Assembly: GCA_947396885.1 (NCBI GenBank)
Contig: OX377205.1
Coordinates: 69,350,969 to 69,414,968, forward strand
DNA: 64,000 nt
Direction: 5' to 3'
DNA from: Heligmosomoides polygyrus polygyrus
Taxonomy: Eukaryota > Nematoda > Chromadorea > Rhabditida > Heligmosomidae
Positions 27,241 to 38,428 of this stretch are shown here, piece after piece (position 1 is the first letter of the stretch; each line of letters begins with the position of its first letter). The notes under the pieces are model-generated. The model made no database searches and was not told where the DNA came from. It saw only the letters and a program-made list of their open reading frames with translations. The translations under genes were made by a program, and so were the position numbers.

Positions 27241-29914
27241 CCATACTTCGGTGACAAGAGCGACAAGAGCGACTGAAGACCCGTATAATACGGTGCCCCA
27301 AAATTCCGTCAAACGAAGTGTTTCTCCACAGGCGAAGTGTTTACGCAATGCGGCGCAAAAAATCGACGTGTATGCTGCTGCGCTGCACGGTGGCGTAGGT
27401 GTAAATTATGGTCCTATGTAGTCCATATCCCGGACTTGCTTGCGCTGTCTAGTTCAGAACTCAATATTAGACACATCAGTGAATGGAACTTTTCGTTCCA
27501 GGAGAGTGTTGCGGTTGTTTGTTTCGTGTCCAACCCTACTCGAATGTTGCACGGTCACTATCCATCCTGACGTAACACCCTGCTGCGTCACCAAGACGGT
27601 TTCAAATCGCTGTTCGCGGGAGAAAAATTTAAATTGCACGGGGGGGGGGGGCGTTTTTGCGTAAGATCAGCAGGGTGCGCATACACGTGCGCAACCAGCC
27701 AGCGGCTCAATCAATACCTATGCAGCGCACTGTCATGCGCCCACTCCTTGCCTTTGCCCGGTCAGGATGTTCATCCACCCGTTTTAGCCGACATACGTCT
27801 CCGTCACTGCCTGGTAGACGGCTGCTCCAACTGCTCTGGCGTAGACTCGCAACTAAACGGCCAATGATAGCGAGTTGTTTTCCGAAACGAGCGTTTTTCT
27901 GCACTGTGCCCGGAATGATCGTCGCGGGACCATGCGATGGTCCCGTCCTTGTTCAATCAGTACTTCATCACGCTCTGTTTTCTTTTGCACTTCCGCGTTT
28001 TTTGTGCTCCTGAGCCATTTTCTTTCTCATATTCTCCGCTCTTCAAATAATAGAGCAAGTTTCATTTTTGCCAAGTGCTTGAACCTACGAGCTATCGGGG
28101 CTGAAAGTTTGTCATGGAATCGCACAGCCACACAATGTGACATCTTCCAAAGACCAAATTTCAGAAAAGTGCAGAAATACTACTTGGTCATGGGGGAGGG
28201 GGTGAATACTTGACCTCGCACCCAAATAGCAGTATTTTTGCATTTTTTCTCCACATTCGATGTTTGGAAGATATGGCCTTGTGCAGCTGTACTACTCCTA
28301 GTAAGCCTTCACGGCCCAACTCGGCAGGTTCAAAAACTTTGCCAGAAAGGGGACGCACTTTTCTGCCACTCGAAGGATGGGGATTCTTACAATATACTCC
28401 TTTTTCCGTTCAAGGCATGTACATGAGTCCGCTCCCTGGTAAGAGCGGCGCGGAGAACATGAAGTTGCGAGTGTTGCAAAACGGTCGAAGATAAGTCCAA
28501 TGCCAAGAGAATTCATCTTCCCCTATAAGTGACTTTGCCCTGAACAAACTTGTCATGCTGACAACCCACCCTTTTCCATGGAGCCTGTGGACCATGTATC
28601 GAATTGTACTCTCAGTTTTCTTCCACCTCGGTGCATACAGCAGCTCATCAAATTCCGGAAAGACCCATTCTCTTTTTGGCATTTGATGAGCATTTGATGA
28701 GCTGCTGTATGCACCAAGAATTAGACCCTTTTCACTCCGGGCTGATCTCTACTTAGCATAAACTCCCATTCTTTGCAATAATGATTATTTGTCCACATTC
28801 TTGCTGAAGTATTGTCTACATCTTCCTCTGAGCTTCTTATCCGAAATGGTGAAACTGACATTTCTCATTGTCTTGTGGTGGTGGGAAAACTGGATGGCCA
28901 ATGACGGATCTGTCCTAGTCGGTGGGGCACCGTTACAAAAGCAAACAAACTCAAGCAGGGTGGTCCAGAAAATGCATAGAAATCATCCTCATATAAGCTA
29001 GCTCAATGTGTAGCATCTGCTAATCAGTTCACTTTCAATTTCGGCGTCGATGTCGAGAAGACAGTGAAGTGCCCCTCCACCAGCATAGGTCTTCAATGAT
29101 CTTCAACTTTAGTTAATTTCCACTTGACGATTTGAAAGTCAGTCGGGGAAGGAGCACAGGCATTGGCACAACTAGCCTCATCGACTGCATTAGTAAGCCT
29201 CGGATGCTGCTCAAACGGCACCAACCAGTTGCTCTTTGATTTTTTCATTATCTGCCGCCACGGTCGCTCATTCGTTTTCCACTGTTAGAATTATCGCTCA
29301 ACTCACGAATCATGTTGGAGTTATTATGATATTGTCCACCTTTCTCAACTCGTCCATTTGGGCGGCCAACTTACCGCTACCCTTTGCATTTTAGCCACGA
29401 GTATTTTTCATTGAACATGACAGCTAGCTTTTCTCGTTGGTCGTTTACGTCACCAAACTCTTATCGCGCTAAACAAGACAGGAGGCTCTAACTAGAGCCA
29501 CGTTTTTAAATGGCTGCCGTATGAACAGTCGTTGTGGGACCATCAAGTCCTCATATCAGCGATTCGCGTCTAAAGCTACATGGTAGTGACGAGTTTTCGC
29601 ACAGTATAAAGGCGATCGTTGCGGGACCCAAGTGCTCCAGTCAATCATCAAGAAACCGGCGGACGTTTGCCAACCTTCATTTCGCTAATGGGTGCTGTTT
29701 GGTATCACTTACGCGCAATTCTTTTGAGTAGGCTTCTGTACTCAGCAGGAGTCTATGGAAGTTGCATTGAAAAGGAAACGAATGCTAGGAATGAGCATAA
29801 CTACAATACGAGCATGTGGAAGGAACAGAAAACCTTCAATTCCCTAAAAATATTTGCAAACGTCTGCACTGTTGGGATGTTTGAACGACTTTCTTAGTCT
29901 GCTATAACGAACTA
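27241..29914. other. Mostly unannotated interval with a poly-G run and a hairpin
   Basis: No gene is supported. Overlapping frames on both strands at 27.6-28.5 kb have no splice support or motif. A CCCAAAATTCCGTCAA block near 27297 is shared with the MITE at 34633-34795. A poly-G run lies near 27641-27650. A perfect 24-bp inverted repeat lies at 28630-28653 / 28692-28715. Confidence 0.45.
28630..28715. repeat. Perfect 24-bp inverted repeat, 38-bp spacer
   Basis: GGTGCATACAGCAGCTCATC... at 28630-28653 is the exact complement of 28692-28715. An extra copy of ATTTGATGAGC at 28681-28691 directly precedes the right arm. It would form a stable stem-loop. Confidence 0.9.
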
Positions 29915-29917
29915 TGC

Positions 29918-30991
29918 CGCTATGGTAGTTGTGGGGGGGGTCACCACAGCATGGCGCGGCAGGCCGGCGTGGTGAGGAGGAGGGGCGGTCTTTATGTACG
30001 AATGGTCGCCGCGTCCGCGACGACGACTGTCGCGTGCGCGATGAGCTCCGCAGCGGTGGTTGGAGCTGTGCCTCATGACTTGCTGCAGACACTAGGTTTG
30101 AGTTGTTGATATCCCTTTCTGCTGTTGCAGGAGCTGGGGGAAAACATGCTCTGGTCCAGAAACTAAGTTCGAGTTATAAAACTAAGCAACTTTCTAATAC
30201 TCAATGCTATATGATGCTTCTTCAGGAAAAGCTGAAAATGTGACACACTATCGCAGTGAAACTGAGTTTGTATACACTTTCTAACACTTGGTGTGCAAGT
30301 TTTGATGCAGGTCTAGATACCACTGGCCGCTGAAGTCACCCAATTGCGACGTCTTCTGCCGCGCTCGCCGCGCGAGTCGCCGCGTCCGCGGCGACCATTC
30401 GTACATAATGTCCCGCAGCCGGTGAGGAGTAGCTACATACAGTGAATGTAAATGCAGTCTTATCTCTTCGTTTCGATTATAGATCCGCGTCTTATGTGCT
30501 TCCTAATTGGACAAGGGAGGGAACTCCAGCATGTAGGCAATTATAACACGGGCGCGTCACTCGAGCCGCACCCTGGAGTCCCTTCCCCTACCTAAATCTG
30601 TGCTCTCCTCCGCGTCAGCAGAGGAGAGCACAGATCACAGCTACAGCATTATTTGTTTGTTTTCCTTACTATCACTGTGCCTTGTCTCGTTTTCTTGGTG
30701 CTGGTGACACTTTTTGTAAGGTGACCCCCCGGGCCCTATTTGCGCCGCTCTGTTCTATGCTCTAGATTTGAGCAGGGGAAGGGACTCCAGGATGTGGCTG
30801 GAGTGACGCACCCATGTTAAAATTGCCTACACCTGGAGTTCCCTCCCTCGCCCAATACGGAAGCAGACAAAATACGGGCCTGTAATTGAAAATAGGAGTT
30901 AAGGATGCATTTACATTCGCTGTATGTAGCTACTCGCCACTCCTGCATCCCACGGTATGCTATGGTGATCCCTCCCCTAACTACCATAGCG
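29918..30991. mobile_element. Foldback element with CGCTATGGTAGTT termini
   Basis: About 1.07 kb. The left end CGCTATGGTAGTTGTGGGG and the right end (reversed CGCTATGGTAGTTAGGGG) are inverted. The similarity continues inward: GGTCACCACAGCAT against GGATCACCATAGCAT, and 30420-30560 against 30835-30925. A second member is at 35508-36352. Inside lie a nested MITE (29992-30408) and a perfect 15-bp hairpin ATCTGTGCTCTCCTC at 30596-30610 / 30621-30635. No coding capacity was seen. The target-site duplication is not clear. Confidence 0.7.
29992..30408. mobile_element. Nested MITE with TTATGTACGAATGGTCGCC termini
   Basis: Inverted ends TTATGTACGAATGGTCGCCG (left, 29992) and its complement ending at 30408 enclose 417 bp rich in CGCGTCCGCG. 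It lies inside the foldback element 29918-30991. It is non-coding. Confidence 0.65.
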
Positions 30992-31275
30992 CCCGAACTA
31001 TTTTTAAAGCAGAAATCTCGATTGCCTGAGCCTGCCCCACAACTTGGTTCCAAGCTACACTTGGTGTTACCTCGCGGGATGGAAGATCTTATATGTGTGT
31101 AATCACTGCATTGTATTCCCACCCTTGATCGAGTCACGGAACAGTTCAGCTCGACGAGGCCCGGCCAACTGCGATCGCTTCGCAGCCGTCAGTCGGTCCC
31201 GCGACGATCGCCTTTATACTGTGTGAAAACTCGTCCATCCCCGCCCGGAAAACTCGTCACTACCATGTAGCTTTA

Positions 31276-31409
31276 GGCCCCGTTTATACTTCGTCGCGGC
31301 GCGACGCGATGGCCACGCAATGGAGCCAAATTGATCGATCGCGTCGCACAATCAATATGGCCACTATACGTGGCGTCGCGTCGCGACGCGACGAAGTATA
31401 AACGGGGCC
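31276..31409. mobile_element. 134-bp PIF/Harbinger-type MITE, TTA duplication
   Basis: Perfect inverted termini GGCCCCGTTTATACTTCGTC (31276) with the complement ending at 31409. TTA lies on both sides (31273-31275 and 31410-31412). A 3-bp TTA/TAA duplication with GGC/AGGC-type ends is characteristic of PIF/Harbinger MITEs. The interior is GATCGATCGCGTCGC-rich and non-coding. Confidence 0.85.
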
Positions 31410-31412
31410 TTA

Positions 31413-33430
31413 GGCGCGAGTGTATCAGCGCTGACATCATGCCAAGTTCATGATAATCAGCAGTCGGACATGGATCTACGGAATGTAGAAACTTCATTGT
31501 GTTTGAGGCAGTTTGGATGGAATATTTTGCGAAAAGATGGAACGTAACAGATTTATGCACTTGCTTGTAAATTATGTGCTGTCATCAACAACCACTGTTT
31601 GACATGCGTTTAGATCATAAGAATCATCGCTGCTGTTCAGATCATAAGAGCTTGAGTCCGAATCCTAACTACTGGAAAGGAAAAAGGTCTATCCCAATCG
31701 GAGGGCATATAGCGATTCGCGCCTTCATTCTTTCCCTTGAATTTCTACGAGAGATTCGCCTATTGTCCCATGATGTGAAGATTTTGATTTAAATTTAGTG
31801 AATGTAGTTGTGTGGCAAGGCATGACCTGTGCAGTTAACACCTTACTATGCCCCCCCCCCCCCGACTAGGACAGATCCAGGAAGCAATATCATTTCATGC
31901 AGCGATCTATGAAATGGGCGTGCACGAGTGCATCCTCCATAGACATCCTTGTCTTGGATCATTGACCTTGGAAGAAGACTGCTAGTAATAATCACCTCCA
32001 AAAACAAACAACAACGTGCTGTCACTAATTGCTTGAGTCAAGCTAAGATGATCAAGCCGTGTGTGTTCAGTACACATTTCTAGCTAGGGCTGATACCACG
32101 TTCCTCGAGAGTGGAGCATCTGCTAAGTTCTTAAGACTAGGAATGATTACAGCTATAACACAAGCTGATTACTTAATGCCAATTGTTCAAAAGAATGAGT
32201 CTTCTTCCAGTAGAATCATCGCATAATCAGTAAATTAAACTGAGCAAAAGCAGTTCCAACGGTTGAGAACGTCCGTTTTCATCAGTCCGCATTCGCATGC
32301 ATCTCCTTTTCTAACGCTGTCGAGAGGATGTAGAAGTGACCCAGCACCAGCATTGATCCACAAACGTCGTGATGGTCCCGCCACTGCTGTTCTTACGCTA
32401 ACGGTTTGAAAACGTGGTACCCCAGTTGGAACGTTTGTCCAAACAAGGGCTTGCTGTTTTAGAGTTGGTCACTGACAAGGGAGCGGTCTGAAGCGTTTCT
32501 CTGAACGTGGTCATATGGGAAGAATCTCCATTCCTCAGCTAGTATGAACATGTTTTCGCTTTTGCCAGATCGTTAAACCAAACGAGTACTGGGACCCCGC
32601 ATTACCATGGAGTCAAGGCGGCGACGGTCAGGAGCGCCCGTTTGTACGCCGGCGATGTCCTTCCGGGCTCGAGGTGCAGTGGGTAGTGGCGTTGCTCCAT
32701 GAGATAGAGGTCGGGTGTTCGGTCCTCGGGCGTTTTTGCATTTTCACCGATCAGTTGAGATTTGAAGGGTCTCGATGTCCACACAGTTTCCAGGTGTTTT
32801 CTGCACATTCTTCCAGGGGCCGTATGCTCGTCTTCCCCCGTTGGAGGAAATCCAATCAATATCAACATATCTTATCACGCCCCAATTCCCCATCGGGGGA
32901 GACTCGGGCTAGACGAGCCTACGGCCCAAGTCGTATGGTGTGGGGGGGGGGGGGGTGGGGGGTAAGCATTTTGCGACCTATTTGTGTCTGATGACCGGTT
33001 CTTAACCAATCAATGAGAAACATACTCAACATAATAATGTATGAACGTTCAATACCACTGATTCACAGGCGGTGTTTGAAACGAAAGGAGTGGTCACAGT
33101 TGACCAGTCCTGACCGTCGCAGCCGCGATTCCATAGTAAGTTCGGGGTCCCCCTACTCGTCTGGTTTACCGACTTGGCAAAAACGAGACACAGTTTTATA
33201 CTAATTGAAGGGTGGAGAGTCTTCATATAACTCGTTTTCCCAGTTCATGCATACGCTTCCGACCCTCTCCTTGTGAGTGTTTCCATATTCTTTGAAGATT
33301 GCGTCGATTCCCGTTTTCCTGTATTTCTTAGAGAGCCATAAGGTGTAGCTAATATATAGTGTCCCTACCTGTACTGTTCGTTCAAGGAATAGCGGAATGC
33401 TGTCCGTTTATAGCCGAATTTATGACATTT
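31413..33430. other. Interval without supported gene
   Basis: A poly-C run occurs near 31851-31863 and a poly-G run near 32941-32955. Short forward and reverse frames around 32.6-33.0 kb overlap and have no recognisable motif. Nothing else was identified. Confidence 0.45.
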
Positions 33431-33434
33431 TCAA

Positions 33435-33757
33435 ATGCAGTGCTTTGATTCGATCGACTCGATGAACTCTTCGGACACAGAATCGTTTCGCTCATCTATT
33501 GGCTCGTTTGACACATCGGAGGAGGTGTCATTCAGCTCAGGTCCTTCTCAGCCGGAAGCCAAGTATGTGTGATTTTGCTTCTTTTGGTTAAGGAATTCTT
33601 TCGCATGCCGTGCCATTGGTGGAGGCTCTCACTAGGGAAGGGTTTCGACCTCCCACGGAACTTCAAGTTGAGGCCAGGATTATTAGAAAGAGCTCGGAAT
33701 GCTGATTACGATTATGTGTGTCAAAATTGCAAAATGAAACTCCTGAGCGAGTTATGA
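33435..33757 (+). CDS. Candidate host gene fragment: Ser-rich first exon plus CxxC exon
   Basis: Exon 1 candidate 33435-33562 starts at ATG with an in-frame stop just upstream. It encodes an acidic, Ser-rich peptide (MQCFDSIDSMNSSDTESFRS onward) and ends at a strong donor, AA|GTATGT. A following exon from 33673 (after TTGAG) would join in phase and encode PGLLERARNADYDYVCQNC followed by KMKLLSEL and TGA 33755-33757. The Cys-x-x-Cys pair suggests half a zinc-binding site. A weak donor (GA|GTTATG) lies just before the stop, so the gene may continue to the right. The large foldback element begins 80 bp downstream. The second junction is inference. I do not recognise the product. Confidence 0.35.
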
Positions 33758-34632
33758 CCTGCCGAAATCGGAGGCCTCACCGCAGGCTGGCTGCAAGGCG
33801 CAGCGGGCGCCAGAGTGGTAGTTCATCGTGGCTCTGTAAGTCGCCTTTTATACTCCCGCCGCGGCGCGGCGCGTTAATTTGGGGAGCGCCGCGGCCAGCC
33901 GCGCCACGATTTTGACGCGCCGCTGCGCGATTGCAGTTAGAAAGGGAGCGTCAGCGACGCGCGGCCACGAGCATCTGCGCACTACGGCCCGTGCTCCGGA
34001 AACGGTCCACGAGTCATTGAGGGACCAAAACGGGAAAGATTTTTTGGCTGATCAGCGCAGTGCATCTTATCAATGTTTGGCGTGGGATTCCTGTGGGGAG
34101 CGACGAATCCTCTCTTAAGCCTGGAGTCGAAGTCGTTCGCTCAACCTACGGTTGAAACTGGTGAGTGTGGTATTGAGTCGAATCCCCTGCAATGCAAACG
34201 GCGCTAAACCACTCCTTATTTTGCGACATGTGCGGCTCCAAAAGTAAAACTGCTGGAACGTACCCATCGTCAAGAATCACTCAAAATTCTTTCTCATATG
34301 GCCATTCTAGGGTCACTGTGCACTAAGCATATCTTTAGCGTGATATATGAAGCTTTGTGAATGTCTACAGATCTCTATTCTGTTCCTAGGTTACAGAAGG
34401 TACGGGCTAAGGTCATGGTCACCGATTTCGCCCAAACTCCCTAATCAACCGAATCTACCGTAATCGCCCGTAACTTCAAAAAACGATGTCAGATTCGTGA
34501 CCAGCACCCTAACCCCCCCCCCCCCTCCTTCCCAATAGGAGAAGTTTGGCCGAAGAGGTGAAATCTCCCACCCCACGCTGAGTCTGCCGCGGATGATCGC
34601 GCCGCGCCGCGCCCTTCCCCTTAGCGGTGCGA

Positions 34633-34795
34633 TTCGCCGAATACCGTAACCCAAAATTCCGTCAAGTGTTGTGTTTCACGACGGCGGAGTATAAAAGCGA
34701 TGCGGCGCCGCCTGGCCGCGCCGCATCGCATTCATACTCCGCCGCCTCAAAACACCACATCTGACGGAATTTCGGGTTACGGTATTCGGCGAATC
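34633..34795. mobile_element. Palindromic MITE nested in left arm of the foldback
   Basis: GAATACCGTAACCC... at the left and the complement (GGGTTACGGTATTC) at the right enclose a near-palindrome with CCGTCA / TGACGG and GGCGGAGTAT / ATACTCCGCC blocks. The corresponding position of the right arm (about 36730) lacks it, so it inserted after the large foldback formed. Confidence 0.7.
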
Positions 34796-35507
34796 GCGGG
34801 TCCAACTGCTGCCGACAGGGACGGCTAGTGACATCATGCGCGCGCGGTCGCCGCGTCTTGGCGCTAGAGCGCGAAAGTGTGCACCGTCTGCTATACTGGT
34901 GCAAGAGAAGGAAAACAGTGGGGTGCTTCGTCTAACATTGTACATTGGAGAAATATTCTAACGTTTTTGAACGCTTACGAGTGGCGTGATACTTAGTCTA
35001 CGACAAGCGAGCTGGAGAGCGATAACGACCGAGTGACGAGCAGGAGAGTAAAATTAAAAGGAAGGATACAGATTATCGGAAAGTGTATAGAGAATTTCGG
35101 AAACCGTCTTCCAAACGTCTGTAAAGGTTCATTATAGTGTCTGGTAATATTTGTAGCTTTCCTTTCGCTTTCCTTTCACAAACATAATGCTCGAGCAGTA
35201 GAGCAGCAATGTTCGCCAACAGCAGCGCCGAACGGTTGTAGCACGATGAAGAATCTGTGAAAAAGACGCCGTAAGCATTAGCGGTTCCCTACTTCATCAC
35301 ATTGTCTCTCTCATAGGATTGCTCTCCACTAGAGACATTGGGTCTTACACCAATTCGTATAATTCGAATCCGTCATTTTTTCCAGATCCGGGTTAAAAGG
35401 ATTGTGGAAACAATGAGATAATCCATTATCAATTCAGAGAATATGAATTACTCCAATTTATACTCTATCGTATCGCCTCTCCCATAGATGCTTGCAAGTA
35501 CTTGTGG

Positions 35508-36352
35508 CGCTATGGTAGTTGGAGGAGGTCACTATAGCATACCGCGGCATGCACGCGTGGTGAGTACAGCATACAGCGGATGTAAATGCAGTCCTATCTC
35601 CTCTTTTCGATCAAAGATTCACGTTTTATCTGCTTCCGTGTTGGACAAGGGACGGGACTCCAGGGGCCGGATTCGTCAGCGACTTACAGCAATTTAAAGG
35701 ATAAAAGGATAAAGGATGGCGTTATTCAATCCTCTTTGGGATGCGCCACGCATTCTACTTCTACGGGATGTCGTGGAGGCGCGTTGAATGCGTATTTGGC
35801 CAAACAATGACTTGCGGTGGCCAGCCGATGTTCAAGTCAGTGCTTTATCCTTCCCAGACAAGACTGGTACCAAATCACCGACCCCGGAAGGATGGAAGTC
35901 TTGGTTGGCCTGGGCGGGAAATCGGAATCAGGAACCTGGTATCGGGTGCAGGCGACAGCCGGCGCCTTCTCCGACTGCGCTCCACGCTCCCCTTACAGCA
36001 ATTTATCAGAGAAAATTACAGCCGAAATCCCTGATAGCGCGGCTTATCAAGCGATATGGTGAGCAATAAACCGCGCTATCAGGAATTTCGGCTGTAATTT
36101 TCTCTGATAAGTTGCTGTAAGTCGTTGATGAATCCGAGTCCAGGAGGGCTAATAAATTGTAGGCAATTTAATGTGGGTGAGTTAGTCGGCTCACATGGCG
36201 GAGTACTTTCCCCTGCTCAATGCTGAGAACAGAGCTATAGCATTGTTTGTTTGTTTTCCTTATTATCAGTGTGTCTCGTTTCCTTTTTTTTGTGTTAGTG
36301 ACGATTTTTATAAGGTGACCCCCCCCCCCCCCACCCGTCAACTTCCATAGCG
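35508..36352. mobile_element. Second CGCTATGG-type foldback element, nested in the 3.9-kb element
   Basis: The left end CGCTATGGTAGTTGGAGGAGG and the reversed right end CGCTATGGAAGTTGACGGG match the family at 29918-30991. Inside is a long hairpin: left arm 35670-35696 plus 36006-36043, right arm 36071-36134. Its left arm has been split by a SINE-A insertion at 35697-35991. A poly-C run is at about 36320-36332. Confidence 0.7.
35697..35991 (-). mobile_element. SINE-A, complete copy with 14-bp TSD, inside a hairpin arm
   Basis: Minus-strand member of the family at 23327-23625. The tail GGATAAAAGGATAAAGG is at the left and the tRNA-derived head (complement of A box, CCGACTGCGCTCCACGC) at the right. 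The target-site duplication CTTACAGCAATTTA lies at 35683-35696 and 35992-36005. The intact opposite arm (36071-36134) shows the pre-insertion sequence. Confidence 0.92.
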
Positions 36353-36691
36353 CGCACCTACTTCTGAAGCTTCTAGATAATATCCATCCGTATTCTCGTT
36401 TTGAAATTCCCTCACAAGATGCGTTTTCCTCTTTTTCCATTTGCCCTCGCTCACTTGAAGCACTTTCAGTCTCATTCCGTCCTCACCCTGTTCAAAACGC
36501 TCGCCCTTCTCCCCTCCACCGGAGTGCATCGAACGTGTCTCATCCAACTGCTTTCTTTCTTCTGCGTCAGTCGGAAGAACGCAGACGATAGGGGGACGGT
36601 CAGGAGGTACACATGCTAGCCGCTGGCGCACACTTTCGCGCTCTAGTGCGCCCAACAGCCAGACGCGGCAACCGCGCGCGCATGACGTCAC
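36341..36691 (-). CDS. 117-codon frame in foldback spacer, possible captured exon
   Basis: The minus-strand frame has a coding-like, charged composition in its central part (DAEERKQLDETRSMHSGG, then GEDGMRLKVLQVSEGKW and KKRKTHLVREFQNENTDGYY). It is followed by GAA|GTAGGT near 36362, a good splice donor in the same orientation. No domain is recognised. It could be an exon captured by the foldback element, a fragment of an element-encoded DNA-binding protein, or chance. It partly overlaps the inner end of the right arm and the right terminus of the nested element. Confidence 0.3.
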
Positions 36692-37502
36692 TAGCCGTCC
36701 TTGTCTGCAGCAGTCGGACCCGAATCGCGCCGCTGGAGGGAAGGACGCGGCGCGGCGCGATCAGCGGCGGCAGACTCGATGTAGAGTGGGAGATTCACCA
36801 CCGAGATTAATCATTTTGCTATGTCCTCCTTGTTTTGGCTCCTCAACTAACAAAACAAAGAAGGTATAGCAAAATTATGGCACTGTTGCACTTTCAGGAC
36901 TCCAGAGCTCGATGAGAGGTCGAAAAGGTTTTTTGACCAAACATCTCCCGGGGGAGGAGTATTTAGGGTGCTGATCACGAATCTGACATCGGTTTTCGGT
37001 GACCATTACCTTAGTCACTCGTACCTTTCATAACCTAGGAAGGGAATGGAGATCTGTAGACATTCACGAAGTTTTACCTACCACGCTAACGATATGTTCA
37101 GTGAACAATGACCACGGAATGGCAATGCTAGAGAGAATTCTGAGCGATTCTCGACAATGAGTACCTTCCAGCAATTTTACTTTTGAACCCGCACATTTGC
37201 AAAATAAAGAGTCGTTTAGTGCCATTGGCATTGCAAGGGACTCGACTCAATACTACACTCACCAACTTCAACAGTAGGTTGAGCAGACGACTTCGACCCC
37301 AGCTTAATGAGAGGATTCGTCGCTCCCGTCAGGAATCCCACCACTAACATTAGTCAGATGCATTCCGCTGATCGGCCAGATGAATCCTTTCTTTTTGGTT
37401 CTTCAGTAACTCATGGACCGTCTCCTCCGTCGTCCTTTATGGCGCACGGAACGTAGTACGTAGAAGTTGGTCGCCGCTCGTCGCTGACGCTCCCCTTTCT
37501 AA

Positions 37503-37645
37503 AGGCCCTCACAGACTTCTGTGGCAACGCCGCTCGCCGCTGTGGTTAAGGATAGGGCAGGGACGCCGCTGGCGGCGAGCTCTGCGTCCCTGCCCTATGA
37601 TCAAGGATAGGGCAGCGGCAACGCCGCAGAAGTCTGGGGGAGCCT
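37503..37645. mobile_element. 143-bp PIF/Harbinger-type MITE nested in right arm, TAA duplication
   Basis: The termini AGGCCCTCACAGACTTCTG (left) and reversed AGGCTCCCCCAGACTTCTG (right) are flanked by TAA at 37500-37502 and 37646-37648. The left arm of the large foldback (about 33940) lacks this insert and reads straight through, which confirms the boundaries. Confidence 0.88.
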
Positions 37646-37752
37646 TAACTACAATCGCGCAGCGGCGCGTCAAATTCGAGCGCGACGCGACTGGCCGCGC
37701 CGCGTCCCGAATTGACGCGCCGCTGCGCGGCGGGAGTATAAAAGGCGCCTAA

Positions 37753-38412
37753 GCCAGAGTGTATGCCTACACCGCGTGGCGGCGCAAGCATAAACTAGGG
37801 CTCAGCCCAAGAAGGGCCCGTATGCTGCGGCGGTAGCGCTCACGCTCGTCGGGTGCGACGTCGTTAGTTCGGTCCCCGTTGCTGCCCGTTTTTCGCAAAT
37901 CATAATTCATCTTCGAAGTGACCTTTTGTTCTGAATTATGACACGTGTCTGATTAAATAGCCGAGAAAACTGCCATACACGTTTGTAAAAATGCTTGAAG
38001 GCAAAAACTGCTATGGTGACACTTTTATTTACTCTGGCACCCCAAATTCAGCGAAAAGAATGGGCACCACCTTTGCTGTTGAAAGGACAAAGGCTCTCCG
38101 AAGGCCACCTCCTTCCTAGGCTCTGTAATCAATCCACCTCCGCCAATTGTGCAAGTCCTTGACGAATCGAACCTAAATTGATTCAGAATTTTTTGTTCGA
38201 GGGAAATTTGGTACAACTTCTTAAAAACTTCATTCAGCTACCCGAATGAGTGTAATAGTTTTATAAGTGTTATTTATTGAGAAAAAAAATTAAACCTTGT
38301 TATAAAACGCAGCAAGGCAGCAATCATATAGTGCATTAAAAAACCAAGTTGTGCCATGCACACGAAAGCCCGTCGCGATTTTAATTTGATTGATAGTGCA
38401 AATGCTGCTTAC
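37753..38412. other. Interval without supported gene
   Basis: No motif-bearing frame, element or RNA gene was recognised between the foldback transposon and the RTE insertion. Confidence 0.5.
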
Positions 38413-38428
38413 ATGAAGCATCAAAGTA

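Larger units (their letters stand above)
33840..37749. mobile_element. 3.9-kb foldback transposon with >1-kb arms and TAA duplication
   Basis: The termini GTCGCCTTTTATACTCCC (left) and reversed GGCGCCTTTTATACTCCC (right) are flanked by TAA (33837-33839 and 37750-37752). The inverted similarity continues far inward: left arm about 33840-34910, right arm about 36600-37749, interrupted by insertions. Paired landmarks are GGAGCGTCAGCGACG, GAGTCATTGAGG / ACTCATGG, CATTGATAAG-like blocks, GATCTGTAGACATTC and CGCGCGGT near the inner ends. The spacer (34910-36600) holds a second foldback element (35508-36352) and a 117-codon minus-strand frame. The 3-bp TAA duplication and end sequence resemble PIF/Harbinger. 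No transposase was recognised, so it is probably non-autonomous. Confidence 0.85.
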
